Origin: Paraferrimonas sedimenticola
GTDB lineage: Bacteria; Pseudomonadota; Gammaproteobacteria; Enterobacterales; Shewanellaceae
Assembly (NCBI RefSeq): GCF_002282855.1
Contig: NZ_NRIR01000001.1
Span: forward strand, 558,001 to 622,000
Length of the DNA: 64,000 bases
Direction of reading: 5' to 3'
Part shown: piece after piece, positions 1-8,846 of the stretch
How the letters are laid out: the number at the start of each line of letters is the position of its first letter
Numbering within the stretch: position 1 is the stretch's first letter
Translations under genes and position numbers: made by a program
The notes under the pieces: generated by a model
What the model was told of the DNA's origin: nothing
The model's database searches: none
What the model saw: the letters and a program-made list of their open reading frames with translations, nothing else

Positions 1-1083
1 GCTGATTAGCTTGGCGCTTTCTTCCTGGTGCTTGGCAGTCATCTCTTCAACTGTCATCACGTTTAGCTCCCAGCCAGTAAGCTGTGAGGCCAGACGGATG
101 TTTTGACCGTTACGGCCAATGGCTTGCGCCAAGTTGTCGGCTTCTACCGCGATGTCCATGGTGTTGCGATCTTCGTCAACGATGATTGACGCTACGTCCG
201 CTGGAGCCATTGCGTTGATAACGAACTGAGCGACGTTGTCGTCCCACAGCACGATATCGATGCGCTCACCGCCAAGCTCGCCAGAAACGGCTTGAACACG
301 TGCACCACGCATACCAACACAAGCACCCACTGGGTCGATGCGACGGTCGTTAGACTTAACCGCAATCTTAGCGCGTGAACCTGGGTCACGAGCCGCGCCC
401 ATGATTTCAATCATCTCTTCGCCAATTTCTGGCACTTCGATGCGGAATAGCTCAATTAGCACTTCTGGACGTGAGCGGCTTAGGAACAGCTGAGCACCAC
501 GGGCTTCCGGGCGTGCATCCCACAATAGGGCACGAACGCGGTCACCAGGACGGAAGCTTTCACGTGGAAGCAGCTCTTCGCGGAACAGAACTGCGTCAGC
601 GTTGCCACCAAGGTCAACAATCACGTTTTCGCGGTTGGCTTTCTTAACCACACCGGTTAGCAGCTCGCCCACTTTGTCTTCGAACTGCTCAATCACTTGA
701 GCGCGCTCGGCTTCACGAACTTTCTGGATAATGACTTGCTTAACGGTTTGCGCCGCTACGCGGTCAAAATCGATAGATTCGATTTGCTCTTCAACGAACT
801 CGCCCAGTTGAATTTCTGGGTCGTCCAATTGCGCGGCTTCTAGACCGATTTGGGCTGCTGGGTTTTCCAGCATGCCATCAACGTATTCAACCACTTCCCA
901 ACGACGGTAAGTGTCGAAGTCACCGGTTTTACGGTCGATATCAACGCGAACTTCAATCTCGCCTTCGCGCTTTTTCTTAGTTGCGGTTGCCAGGGCGACT
1001 TCGATTGCTTCGAAGATTTTATCGCGCGGTACCGCTTTCTCGTTGGACACCGCCTCGGCGACTAACAGAATCTCTTTACTCAT
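1..1083 (-). CDS. nusA: Transcription termination/antitermination factor NusA (3' end outside window)
   Basis: NusA binds RNA polymerase and nascent RNA and modulates pausing, termination and antitermination in the cytoplasm. About 361 N-terminal residues are visible of a usual length near 500. The protein starts [19 protein letters not shown] at the ATG whose complement is at 1081-1083. The N-terminal polymerase-binding domain is followed by an S1 domain (around [16 protein letters not shown]) and KH domains ([15 protein letters not shown], then [18 protein letters not shown]). The C-terminal acidic repeats lie beyond position 1. It follows rimP on the same strand with a 26-base gap, the usual rimP-nusA-infB operon order. 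The open frame and family motifs leave little doubt. Confidence 0.97.
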   Translation of the reverse strand, partial: MSKEILLVAEAVSNEKAVPRDKIFEAIEVALATATKKKREGEIEVRVDIDRKTGDFDTYRRWEVVEYVDGMLENPAAQIGLEAAQLDDPEIQLGEFVEEQIESIDFDRVAAQTVKQVIIQKVREAERAQVIEQFEDKVGELLTGVVKKANRENVIVDLGGNADAVLFREELLPRESFRPGDRVRALLWDARPEARGAQLFLSRSRPEVLIELFRIEVPEIGEEMIEIMGAARDPGSRAKIAVKSNDRRIDPVGACVGMRGARVQAVSGELGGERIDIVLWDDNVAQFVINAMAPADVASIIVDEDRNTMDIAVEADNLAQAIGRNGQNIRLASQLTGWELNVMTVEEMTAKHQEESAKLIS

Positions 1084-1109
1084 TGTCTTGCCTCATTCCA
1101 CCCTGAACG

Positions 1110-1565
1110 TTAAATCTTGCCTATGATGTTCGCTTTGCGAATGTTATCTAGCGCGACAGTCGCGCTCTTATCCGCTAGCTGAATTGTGATCATTTCGCCG
1201 TCAACTGCAGTCAACTCGCCGCGCATGTTGCGCTGGCCTTCAACTGGCATATTCAGTTGCATTTTGACTTCTTCGCCAATGGCTTTTTGGTATTGCGCCG
1301 CGTTAAACAACGGACGGTCAACACCAGGAGAGGACACCTCTAAGGTGTACTCGGTCGAGATTGGGTCCTCGACATCTAGAATCGAGCTTGCTTGATAACT
1401 GACTGTGGCGCAGTTATCCACGGTAATACCATCTTCATGGTCAATGTATATACGCAAGGTCGAATGCTTGCCGGCACGAATGAATTCGATGCCCACTAGT
1501 TCAAACCCTTCGGCTTCCACAATAGGTGCTAACATATCCGTCAGCTTTTGCTCGATTGCAGCCAA
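1110..1565 (-). CDS. rimP: Ribosome maturation factor RimP
   Basis: RimP helps assemble the 30S ribosomal subunit. The protein has about 151 residues, normal for the family, with the characteristic stretches [27 protein letters not shown] and [15 protein letters not shown]. The best start is a TTG (complement at 1563-1565) preceded by a GGAGGG ribosome-binding sequence five bases away. This gives an N-terminus like the family's ([12 protein letters not shown]). A longer frame upstream has no supporting signal. It sits just upstream of nusA and downstream of tRNA-fMet and a terminator-like hairpin, as in other gammaproteobacteria. Confidence 0.95.
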   Translation of the reverse strand: MAAIEQKLTDMLAPIVEAEGFELVGIEFIRAGKHSTLRIYIDHEDGITVDNCATVSYQASSILDVEDPISTEYTLEVSSPGVDRPLFNAAQYQKAIGEEVKMQLNMPVEGQRNMRGELTAVDGEMITIQLADKSATVALDNIRKANIIGKI

Positions 1566-1881
1566 GGTAACCCTCCAAAAACTAAAAATGGGCAAACGCC
1601 CACAAATTACTAACGAGAATGCCCAACAACAAAAAAACCCCGTGACCTTAAGTACGGGGTTTTAAGTAGACAGACCCTGTATCGGCTAAGACGTTGGTCA
1701 ATCACCAAGCTTAGTCGAGAACCGCCAAAAGTCGCGCGATAGCAGCATTTTTAACGGTTTAGAATCTCATGGGTTGGTCGATAGGCCAGCTGGTACTAGC
1801 ACCATGAGTTTCTCTTCTTTAGCACCGGCAAGCTGGGCTTGGGTGATAAAGGCATTTTCTGGGGAATTCCTAGAAAAGAGT
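1566..1881. other. Gene-free spacer between rimP and tRNA-fMet
   Basis: No coding frame with family features is seen in these 316 bases. Apart from the hairpin at 1631-1662, I see nothing identifiable. It should carry the promoter or attenuator for rimP-nusA. Confidence 0.5.
1631..1662 (-). terminator. Rho-independent terminator or attenuator before rimP
   Basis: Read on the minus strand, a nine-base stem (AAACCCCGT with ACGGGGTTT) is followed by a run of seven T. It lies after tRNA-fMet and before rimP, so it may end the tRNA transcript or act as an attenuator for the rimP-nusA operon. Confidence 0.8.
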
Positions 1882-1958
<77 letters not shown>

Positions 1959-2105
1959 TCAACTTGGGGGCAAGTATATTGATTTCCCTATTCAGATGCA
2001 ATGCCTGCTCTCAAATAAGGTACCTGATGTGAATTAGATACTCGCCTCTGGTCGAGTTTGGATCACCCACTATTTTTCCAGCAACAGCCTAGCCCTATAT
2101 AACAA

Positions 2106-3293
2106 CTAGCTTTGGATAAGCCGCTGCGGGTACGCTGCTTGCTGGGGAAAGACCTTGGCAATTTGCACGTCGCTTAGCTGCCAGTGTTGCTTGAGCACGG
2201 CACCGATCCAGCCGTACATATTTGAGGTTGGCGCCAAATCGCGATTTTTGTACAGCTTTGATGACGCCAGGCCTGGCCACTCACCTGCCACCTTGCCACC
2301 CGCCACTGCGCCACCGGCGAGGAACATGGCGCTGGCGCTGCCGTGATCCGTCCCCTTGGTACCATTTTCTTTTGCAGTGCGGCCAAACTCAGTAGCCACA
2401 ATCACCACAGTGTTATCCCACTCTTGGCCGAGCGAGTCGCGCAACGCCTGTAAGCCTTTATCCAATGTCGCCAGTTGGCGATTTAAACGCCCTGATTGAT
2501 TGTTGTGAGTATCCCAGCCACCAAGCTCAAGCATGGCGCAATCGCCTTGCTGCTGAGAGCTCAACAAGCGGCCACAAGCTTTCGCCAACTCAACAAACTG
2601 ACCGCTCTTTTGAGTTTTGGGCTGTTTGCCAAGCTGCATCTTTAGCGCCATACCATCCTCTAGTGCACTCAATAATTGCGGGTCGTTTTGATACAGATTT
2701 TGCAGTTGTAGATAAATGTCTTCGTCCGAGTCTTTGAGATTTGAGGGGTACCAAGTATTCACGCTCGCACCCGCCTGCTCCACTCCGCGCAAGCTAATGG
2801 GCGTGGCTCGAGCAACCGCTAGCGCTTGCGCTTGTTTGGCCTCAATCGCTCGCGCTAACCAGCCCGAGTCATGGTTGGTTTGCGCAAGTCCACTCTCGAT
2901 GTAATCTTGGCCGTCAAAATGGGAGCGCTCGGTATAGCCCGAATTTGTTGCCACCACAGGCAGTAAATCACCCTGTAGATACCATTTGTGCAGGTTGGCC
3001 AAGGATGGGTGCAAAAAGAAACCGCGGTCGATTGGTTTGGGGGCGGCATCAAAGGCCTTGGCAAGGGTTGGACGTAAGCTGGCGTAGTCCTTATCGAAAC
3101 TCGGGATCACTGTGTGCAGCGAATCTAGTGCGCCGCGCAACAACACCCACACCAACTTGGGCGATGACGGTGAGCTGGCAAACACCGGCATCGCCGGCAA
3201 AGTTAAACTGGCCATGCCCAGCGCTGCGCCTTTTAGTAAGCGACGTCGCTGAGGGTTCACCTCAATTGACTCAATACCTTTAGTCATGCTCAT
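2106..3293 (-). CDS. DUF1501 family protein, Tat-exported
   Basis: A protein of about 395 residues in the DUF1501 family, whose fold is related to alkaline phosphatase/sulfatase. Its biochemical role is not established. The N-terminus has a twin-arginine signal (QRRRLLKGAALGMASLTLPA) ending near VFAS, so it should be folded before export to the periplasm. Family-like segments include WVLLRGALDSLHTVIPSF, ELGGWDTHNNQSG, VVIVATEFGRTAKENG and TDHGSASAMFLAGGAV. The ATG at 3293 overlaps the TGA of the upstream DUF1800 gene (ATGA), which suggests translational coupling. A second ATG at 3287 has better spacing to GGAG and may be the real start. The two genes form a widely co-occurring pair. Confidence 0.85.
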   Translation of the reverse strand: MSMTKGIESIEVNPQRRRLLKGAALGMASLTLPAMPVFASSPSSPKLVWVLLRGALDSLHTVIPSFDKDYASLRPTLAKAFDAAPKPIDRGFFLHPSLANLHKWYLQGDLLPVVATNSGYTERSHFDGQDYIESGLAQTNHDSGWLARAIEAKQAQALAVARATPISLRGVEQAGASVNTWYPSNLKDSDEDIYLQLQNLYQNDPQLLSALEDGMALKMQLGKQPKTQKSGQFVELAKACGRLLSSQQQGDCAMLELGGWDTHNNQSGRLNRQLATLDKGLQALRDSLGQEWDNTVVIVATEFGRTAKENGTKGTDHGSASAMFLAGGAVAGGKVAGEWPGLASSKLYKNRDLAPTSNMYGWIGAVLKQHWQLSDVQIAKVFPQQAAYPQRLIQS

Positions 3294-4666
3294 CTCCGTT
3301 GAAACTCAGGGCTCATTAGCAACAAGGTCATGGCTTGTTGACGCGACTCGGCGCGTGCGACGGTTTTGTAGGTCATACCACTGACACTATCCCCCAGCGC
3401 TTGCTTCATCATGGCCTTAGGCTCTTGGCCTCGAAACACTGAGCCCATGGTGTTGGCCCAATCGATGCGAGTCATCAGTGCACTCGCGCCAAGCCAGTCC
3501 TTGGCCGAGTCGCTGTAGCCAGCGGGCGAGCCCGCTTGATGAGGCACTTGCCCGAGGTTTTTCAAGGAAGCCAGGGTTAATCTTGGATTGACCTTGTTCT
3601 GGTTCATCACTCGCAGACTAGAGATCAGCATCTCTCTTGGCGTTTTTAGCTTTTGCGGGGCTGGCTGCCAGGCCAAATCCGATTGCACCATGGCGCGCAT
3701 CACAGCCCCAATGTGTCCGTTGGTCTGGCGCCAACGGCTAACCATGAGCTCCACCAGCTCGGCCGGTGGTTGCTCTGCGATAAAGTGAGTGGCTATTTTG
3801 CGACAAAGGTAGTTAGCTGTACTTGGATGGCGGGCTAAGTCGAGCAGCATGTTTTCGCCTTGGCGCTGACCATTATCTGAATAGCGCTTGCCAAGAAGCA
3901 TGCGGCTGCCCGGCTCATGAGCCGTGTCGCGATAAATAAAACCCTCGCCGTCATCGCGCTTACTTTTAATACTCCAGCCAGAAATGCCTTTGGCCAACTC
4001 GGTGACATCTTGTTGACTGTAGCCACCGTCCACACCTAGCGTATGCAGCTCTAAAATCTCGCGGGCCAGGTTTTCGTTAATGCCGACTTTGCGACGATTG
4101 CCGATGCGCGAGTTAGGTCCAATTGAGCGTTCGTTATTGAGATACACCAACATCGCTGGGTGGCGAGATACCGCTAACAGCAAATTTTCAAACTCGCTTA
4201 GCATATGCGGTGCAATGGCTTCACGCTCTAGCGTTGGGGCTAATCCCACCATGGCACGGCCCTGCCCACTGACACTAAAGTGATTGGAAAAGAAATCGAG
4301 TAAGCGCCAACTTACGCTCTGGTCTGATTTTACCGAGCGATTGAGGTTATCTAGGGTCATGGCCTTGTAGTGATGACGAGGGGCCGTGGTGTCGGTTGCC
4401 ATGCGGTTAGCCGAACTCTTTTCACCTTTAGCTTCGGCGGTTTTCTTGGCCTTTCTGGCCTGATTAAAGGCTTTAAAGTCTGACAACACCTGAGCTGAGG
4501 TTGGCAGTGAGCTATCAAATCGCACCGGCTTAAGTTGGCCAATCACCCAAGCTTTGGGGTCCTTGGCGGCAGCAGCAAGCTCGCCCTCACGCGCACCGTA
4601 GCCAAAGCGGTTGACCGCGATACTGGCTAAGCTCATGGCAAAACTGGATGTCCCTGATGGCTGCAT
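3290..4666 (-). CDS. DUF1800 family protein
   Basis: A protein of about 458 residues in the DUF1800 family, of unknown biochemical function. Typical features are the N-terminal VNRFGYGAREGEL, the middle NENLAREILELHTLGVDGGYSQQDVTELA segment (the family's signature region, positions roughly 195-225), and the C-terminal LLLMSPEFQRR. The start at 4666 has AAGGAACC just upstream. It is the first gene of a two-gene unit with the DUF1501 gene, overlapping it by four bases. The pair is probably exported and works together, but neither substrate nor pathway can be read from the sequence. Confidence 0.85.
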   Translation of the reverse strand: MQPSGTSSFAMSLASIAVNRFGYGAREGELAAAAKDPKAWVIGQLKPVRFDSSLPTSAQVLSDFKAFNQARKAKKTAEAKGEKSSANRMATDTTAPRHHYKAMTLDNLNRSVKSDQSVSWRLLDFFSNHFSVSGQGRAMVGLAPTLEREAIAPHMLSEFENLLLAVSRHPAMLVYLNNERSIGPNSRIGNRRKVGINENLAREILELHTLGVDGGYSQQDVTELAKGISGWSIKSKRDDGEGFIYRDTAHEPGSRMLLGKRYSDNGQRQGENMLLDLARHPSTANYLCRKIATHFIAEQPPAELVELMVSRWRQTNGHIGAVMRAMVQSDLAWQPAPQKLKTPREMLISSLRVMNQNKVNPRLTLASLKNLGQVPHQAGSPAGYSDSAKDWLGASALMTRIDWANTMGSVFRGQEPKAMMKQALGDSVSGMTYKTVARAESRQQAMTLLLMSPEFQRR

Positions 4667-4790
4667 ACTGGTTCCTTATGATGTGCCCGCGACGTGTTTG
4701 CGGAAACTCTTATCCTTAAGAAAAAACCATTTGGTTAGAACTCGCTAATCAATTTACGTTTTTTTACAGGGGAGGTGGATTCTAAGGCAC

Positions 4791-4817
4791 AAAAAAAGCG
4801 ACCGATAAAGGTCGCTT
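4791..4817 (-). terminator. Rho-independent terminator
   Basis: The minus-strand stem AAGCGACC/GGTCGCTT is followed by seven T. It lies about 115 bases after the stop of the small secreted protein gene at 4931-5335 and most likely ends that transcript. Confidence 0.8.
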
Positions 4818-4930
4818 CCAGCGCGCTGAACCCTTGTTCATTTGGCGTCCAAAACACCTTCAACAGTCCTTTGGTGCTTAGTTCTAACTTATATTTCTTA
4901 TCAAAGGGCTAGAAGGTCCAAAATCCTTGA

Positions 4931-5335
4931 TTATTTTGTAGGCTTGGTGAGGCGAACAAACTCCGACTGAATATCCTTATTCAAGTTTCTTACCCAACCA
5001 TTGTATTTTCGATGAATTTTTTGATTGTCTGGGTTGTAGTTCATGTTCTCGCTATCCTTGTACAAGATGTCGTAAACGCCATCTCGAACCACAATATCCA
5101 CTGCAACAAAGTGACGACTACGAACCCATATTTCTGCAGTAAAACTACCGTCGCCATTAGGCTCAACCATCCAGCCTCGCCTCAGTCCAGCCGCCTTGAA
5201 CAAAGTCAACAGCTCATCACTGTCCACTTGTTTCGGGATGGATTGATTGGTCAGTGGATCTGCGGTTGCAGCTTGAGTTTGTGGAGCCAGCAAAATAGTG
5301 GCCGCGAATAAAAGACCAATTACTATATTCTTCAT
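4931..5335 (-). CDS. Small secreted protein of unknown function
   Basis: A 134-residue protein with a clear Sec signal peptide (MKNIVIGLLFAATILLAPQTQAA). The mature part has alternating hydrophobic/polar segments (GSFTAEIWVRSRHFVAVDIVV, DGVYDILYKDSENMNY) that suggest a small beta-rich periplasmic domain. It ends in a region around NGWVRNLNKDIQSEF. It resembles, in size and pattern, the lipoprotein encoded at 23140-23559 (shared theme ILYKDSENMNY versus AEIKVFQNGSLEGVAKYD), but I cannot show homology by eye. AAGGAAG precedes the ATG. It lies just outside the APE cluster. Confidence 0.7.
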   Translation of the reverse strand: MKNIVIGLLFAATILLAPQTQAATADPLTNQSIPKQVDSDELLTLFKAAGLRRGWMVEPNGDGSFTAEIWVRSRHFVAVDIVVRDGVYDILYKDSENMNYNPDNQKIHRKYNGWVRNLNKDIQSEFVRLTKPTK

Positions 5336-5506
5336 TTTCTTCCTTAAATAAACTCTTCAGCTCGGACACTCCATACTCGACACATCCACTCTCAAAGAAA
5401 GCTAGTGGTTGAACAAGGTTCACTGTCTTGAATGGCTTTGAGCCGCTCGCTTGGTTTCCGGCGCTATTCTAGCAGAACATCAACGCCAAAGCGCGCCCCA
5501 AACTCG

Positions 5507-6055
5507 TCAGAATCGATAACCTAATCCTAGGTTTAACAACACATCAATACCGTCATTTGGTTGACGTAAATTAGCATTGCTGTAATGCCGATAAAATACT
5601 TGGACTATTCCGCGATTATGCTCGCCAAAGTAAGCGCCGAATCCCAATTGTGCCTGAAACGCAAAGCGATAGGCTTGATGACGCTCTCCCAGCTGAGGTT
5701 GGCTTAGCCAGGTAGGGCCTAAAGCCCTGACTTGCATGAAAGCGGGCTTTCCAAGAACTTCGGTAAACAGTTTTAGCTCTGGAAACAGACTTATCGCCGT
5801 CATATGCTTTGCTTCGAGGCCTGAATCAGTCTGTAAGCGGGTGATACTTCCACCAATACTTAACCGCTGCACCTGTGAGCGTTGCCAATCCCATGCCAAG
5901 ACATCGACAGAGGCCAATCGATTGTGTTGATTCGCTCCTGGTTGAGCGCTACCTCCCGCTGCAGCAATGACTTCTACCGCACTAACATTGACGGAGCCGA
6001 GACCCAGCCCCACAACAACGCAAGCTTTAATCAAGGCTCGACTCACATTGGGCAT
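5507..6055 (-). CDS. PagL-like outer-membrane lipid A 3-O-deacylase
   Basis: PagL enzymes are outer-membrane barrels that remove the 3-O acyl chain of lipid A. This 182-residue protein has a signal peptide (about residues 1-26), beta-strand-rich sequence and a C-terminal barrel signal ending LGLGYRF. The region RHYSNANLRQPNDGID matches the PagL active-site stretch: His157 and Ser159 fit the catalytic His and Ser, while the position of the catalytic Glu, 14 residues after the His, is Asp171. AAGGAA precedes the ATG. It is the last gene of a minus-strand unit with a phosphopantetheinyl transferase and a methyltransferase, divergent from the APE operon, so it probably adjusts the outer membrane that holds the pigment. 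The family is recognised by motif only. Confidence 0.7.
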   Translation of the reverse strand: MPNVSRALIKACVVVGLGLGSVNVSAVEVIAAAGGSAQPGANQHNRLASVDVLAWDWQRSQVQRLSIGGSITRLQTDSGLEAKHMTAISLFPELKLFTEVLGKPAFMQVRALGPTWLSQPQLGERHQAYRFAFQAQLGFGAYFGEHNRGIVQVFYRHYSNANLRQPNDGIDVLLNLGLGYRF

Positions 6056-6070
6056 AACGGTAATTTCCTT

Positions 6071-6637
6071 TTACTCGTTTAAAATGGCGATGCAGACAGG
6101 ATAATTCTTCAAATCATCAATACAGCGATAGGCGATGGGTGACAAGGCTGCTTCAGTTTGGTCACACACCTGGAGCTGCGACAATGAGGAAGGTGATTGA
6201 CACTGGGTTAACTTCCAAGTGGCCTCTTTCACTGTCCACCAGCGATAAAACTCGTCTACTGTATTGGCCCGCAAAGGCTCAAGCGGGTTTCGTATGTATT
6301 CCCAAATCGCCTGATAATTACGCCTTGAACTCACAAACTCGATATCAATTCCGCAGGGATGGCTGCTAACCGCAGCAGCCAGTAATCCCTTACTGTGGCT
6401 CAAACTCAGATATAAAGAAGAGCGCTCACAGTAAGGAGCGCCTACATAATTGCGGTGGATCTGAGCGGCTGTAACAGTCTTACCTGAGTGCCGCCCAATC
6501 AAATTAGCTAAAGCTAAGTTGCCGATCTGCTGACGCCTACTTCGCTCGCCCTCCGGCAATCGAACGACGCAAAACCAAACCCTAACTTGCTTTTCAAATT
6601 CCACACTCGAGCAAGGAGTGACCCAGTCCAATTCCAT
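6071..6637 (-). CDS. 4'-phosphopantetheinyl transferase (Sfp type)
   Basis: This enzyme transfers the phosphopantetheine arm from CoA to the serine of acyl carrier proteins, turning apo-ACP into holo-ACP. The 188-residue protein shows the family motifs: the substrate region LSLSHSKGLLAAAV, GIDIE with metal ligands near Asp98 and Glu100, and YRWWTVKEATWKL with Glu138. It is short for the Sfp group (usually 200-240) but has both signature motifs. The natural targets are the two ACPs at 9621-10145. Its 5' end overlaps the 3' end of the methyltransferase gene by 44 bases. Confidence 0.9.
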   Translation of the reverse strand: MELDWVTPCSSVEFEKQVRVWFCVVRLPEGERSRRQQIGNLALANLIGRHSGKTVTAAQIHRNYVGAPYCERSSLYLSLSHSKGLLAAAVSSHPCGIDIEFVSSRRNYQAIWEYIRNPLEPLRANTVDEFYRWWTVKEATWKLTQCQSPSSLSQLQVCDQTEAALSPIAYRCIDDLKNYPVCIAILNE

Positions 6638-7658
6638 GGCTTTGCTTTTTCACCTTAAGGCCAGCAGCCTCGATTAAAGGGAGAAACTCATGACTCATGT
6701 AGAAGCGGCTATTGCCATTGGCTATAGTTGTAAAGTACAAACTTGTCGCGTTCATCGCGTAGCTTGAAGACTCAAACTCCTGGCAATCTGGGAAAAGCTC
6801 CAAGATAAATACTCGGGAATCGGGCCTCATGGCCTGTCGCACTCGACTTAAAATGCTGACGATTTCCTGTTTAGAAAAACAATCCAGGAATTGACTCATC
6901 CAATACACATCAAGGCCTTTGGGCAGTCGGTTGCTTGACTCTAGCAGATCACAGGCCTTTGCCTGTACCCGAGACTGAAATCCCGCCTTTGAGGTATTTT
7001 CTAGCGCAACTTTCAGCTGCTGAGGTAGATCAACCATAGTCACCTCAACATCGGAATTGTGCTTACAGCATTGCAAGGTCCACTTACCAGTGTTGGCTCC
7101 AATGTCACAAAGTGTCTCAGTTTTTTGTGAGAACACGGTTTCAAGCAGAACAGGGAAACTGCGGTCAGAATAATAGTGGTCAAACTCAAACCAGCTCCGC
7201 TTTGCCTCTGGTTGAAGCTGAGACAGCCCCTCATACACCGTTGCCCAATCTCCTAAGTGCTTTAAGCCCGCCGGTTTCGACTCTCGAATGGACTCTGTTA
7301 GTTCAGACAAGCCCTGATAGCATACGTCGGCTACGAAATTCATGTTGGCGATAGTCATGGCATCAAAATCAACGTAATAGCCTAACTTGGTCAAGCGGTA
7401 TCGCTTTTCTTCCCAAGTCACTAGCCCAGCAGACAGCCCCATATCCAAAAGCACGCCTACGCCGTACTCAGAGACCCCCGTAATTTGCGCCAACGACGCC
7501 GAATCCGCACCGGCTTCGTCAAAATCTTGAAGCGCTTTTAGAATACCAAGGTCTCTTAAGGTTCGGGCTGTGTGAAAGGCAAATGGTGCAAATGCTAGGC
7601 GTTGAGCGGATTCCTTTGCAGCCACCGCTGTTTGGCTGTCATTTTTGTAGAACTTCAT
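6594..7658 (-). CDS. SAM-dependent methyltransferase of the APE locus
   Basis: A class I methyltransferase of about 354 residues. An N-terminal winged-helix dimerisation region (ARTLRDLGILKALQDF, LAQITGVSEYGVGVLLDMG) is followed by a Rossmann domain with the SAM motif LCDIGANTGKWTLQCC and the acidic VTMVDLPQQL. This layout is that of small-molecule O-methyltransferases. The chosen start is the ATG at 7658 (MKFYKNDSQT); a longer frame to 7721 begins with GTG and adds a low-complexity polar segment. It likely methylates the aryl head of the polyene, as methyltransferases of other APE loci are thought to do. The product is inferred from context. Confidence 0.8.
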   Translation of the reverse strand: MKFYKNDSQTAVAAKESAQRLAFAPFAFHTARTLRDLGILKALQDFDEAGADSASLAQITGVSEYGVGVLLDMGLSAGLVTWEEKRYRLTKLGYYVDFDAMTIANMNFVADVCYQGLSELTESIRESKPAGLKHLGDWATVYEGLSQLQPEAKRSWFEFDHYYSDRSFPVLLETVFSQKTETLCDIGANTGKWTLQCCKHNSDVEVTMVDLPQQLKVALENTSKAGFQSRVQAKACDLLESSNRLPKGLDVYWMSQFLDCFSKQEIVSILSRVRQAMRPDSRVFILELFPDCQEFESSSYAMNATSLYFTTIANGNSRFYMSHEFLPLIEAAGLKVKKQSHGIGLGHSLLECGI

Positions 7659-8141
7659 TTCATTGATTTCTTGTTTATTTTTTTCGTTGTCAGACTCAAA
7701 ACTAGAACACTGTTTAGCCACCAGTTAGTCGAATCGAATTGCGAACCTTCAAAAAAGGGCTGCCATTCTTATCGGTTGTTTGGGTTGAGTCAAAATTATT
7801 AATGATGTAACTTTGCCTGCTGTGTTTTCGGTCACAGCTGGACCAGTAGTTTTAACCTCGCCAAGGACGGATGGAACTGATTTGCAATTCAGTTCATCAA
7901 TCGTAATTTTGACCGCAAACGATGATGCCATTCCTGCCTCATCGTAGCAGTGCTTCAAAAAGTCCTAACGCTTGCCCAACATCGTCTCGCTGCGAACTTG
8001 AGATGCTTTTAGTGGGGATTCCACGAGCGAAGACCCGCTAAGAATAAAACTAAAAAAATTTAAAATCCTTGATGAGCATTGCATTCTTTGGCTTTTCCGG
8101 GTGGTAACATAATTCCAGTTTAGCAGGCTTTAATAAATATA
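7659..8141. other. Divergent intergenic region of the APE locus
   Basis: A 483-base stretch separates the minus-strand methyltransferase unit from the plus-strand biosynthetic operon and must hold both promoters. A good minus-strand promoter is at 7765-7793. For the plus strand I see only weak matches near 8088-8113. A short frame at 7749-7958 has no family features and is probably not a gene. Confidence 0.6.
7765..7793 (-). promoter_or_regulatory. Putative sigma70 promoter for the methyltransferase-PPTase-PagL unit
   Basis: Read on the minus strand, TTGACT (7793-7788) and TAAGAAT (7771-7765) are separated by 16 bases, about 105 bases upstream of the methyltransferase ATG. Confidence 0.5.
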
Positions 8142-8846
8142 ATGCGTATCAACTGTTGCTTACAGGCATGGGCACTAAAAGGAGCTCAAGTCAAACCGAT
8201 ACTTTCGAACACTCCGGCTATTGGCTCAGATCTCAAAATTCCGTCAGGTATAAAACGTCGCGCAAGCCAACTTAGCAAGTTGGTGGTGGAAAGCGGACTG
8301 TCGTTGCTCAAGCAATTGGATGTTGGCCATTTAGTTTTTGCTACTCGTTATGGAGAAATCCAACGGACACAAGCCTTACTTAGCGCACTAGTACACCAAG
8401 AAGAGCTATCGCCAACTGCCTTTGCTCAATCAGTTGCAAGTACCGCACCTGGTTTACTTACCATCGCGACAAAGCAAGGAATACCGTTTAGCACTTTGTC
8501 AGCTGGCGAAAATACAGTGGAAAGCTCCCTGATTGAAAGTATGTGTCGGTTTCAGCAGAATCCAGAGCAGTCAGTGCTTCTAATTGCAGCAGACGAATGC
8601 CTGCCGGATACGTTTTCTGAGTACGATAGCGAAAGCGCCTCGGCTAGTTTGCTAATGATGTATATCTCCAAAGGAGACGACTGGACTGTAACCGCAGAAT
8701 TTCCACCGTTAGATGGTAAAGAGCCCACATCAAAAAATTACACATGGATTGAAGCCTTGCAGCAAGCCTCTTTCAACCAGCAGCAAGCACAAATTCAATT
8801 AAGCAGCAGTCGTTGGAGTTGGAAGCCAAAATGTTCGGCGAAGTAA
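8142..8846 (+). CDS. apeC: Beta-ketoacyl synthase-like chain length factor
   Basis: A 234-residue protein resembling the N-terminal half of ketosynthases (the Ketoacyl-synt_2 type). Recognisable segments are LVFATRYGEIQRTQALLSAL and SPTAFAQSVASTAPGLLTIA. There is no active-site TACSS-type cysteine, which is typical of chain-length-factor-like subunits that pair with an active ketosynthase and set product length. The ATG at 8142 lacks an obvious ribosome-binding site, but its N-terminus aligns with the family start (LQAWALKG). It is the first gene of the long plus-strand operon and overlaps the next gene by 16 bases. The assignment rests on context as well as sequence. Confidence 0.8.
   Translation: MRINCCLQAWALKGAQVKPILSNTPAIGSDLKIPSGIKRRASQLSKLVVESGLSLLKQLDVGHLVFATRYGEIQRTQALLSALVHQEELSPTAFAQSVASTAPGLLTIATKQGIPFSTLSAGENTVESSLIESMCRFQQNPEQSVLLIAADECLPDTFSEYDSESASASLLMMYISKGDDWTVTAEFPPLDGKEPTSKNYTWIEALQQASFNQQQAQIQLSSSRWSWKPKCSAK

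Noticed and set aside
7749-7958. Minus-strand frame of 69 codons in the APE divergent region
   Set aside because: It overlaps the promoter of the methyltransferase unit and lacks coding features.
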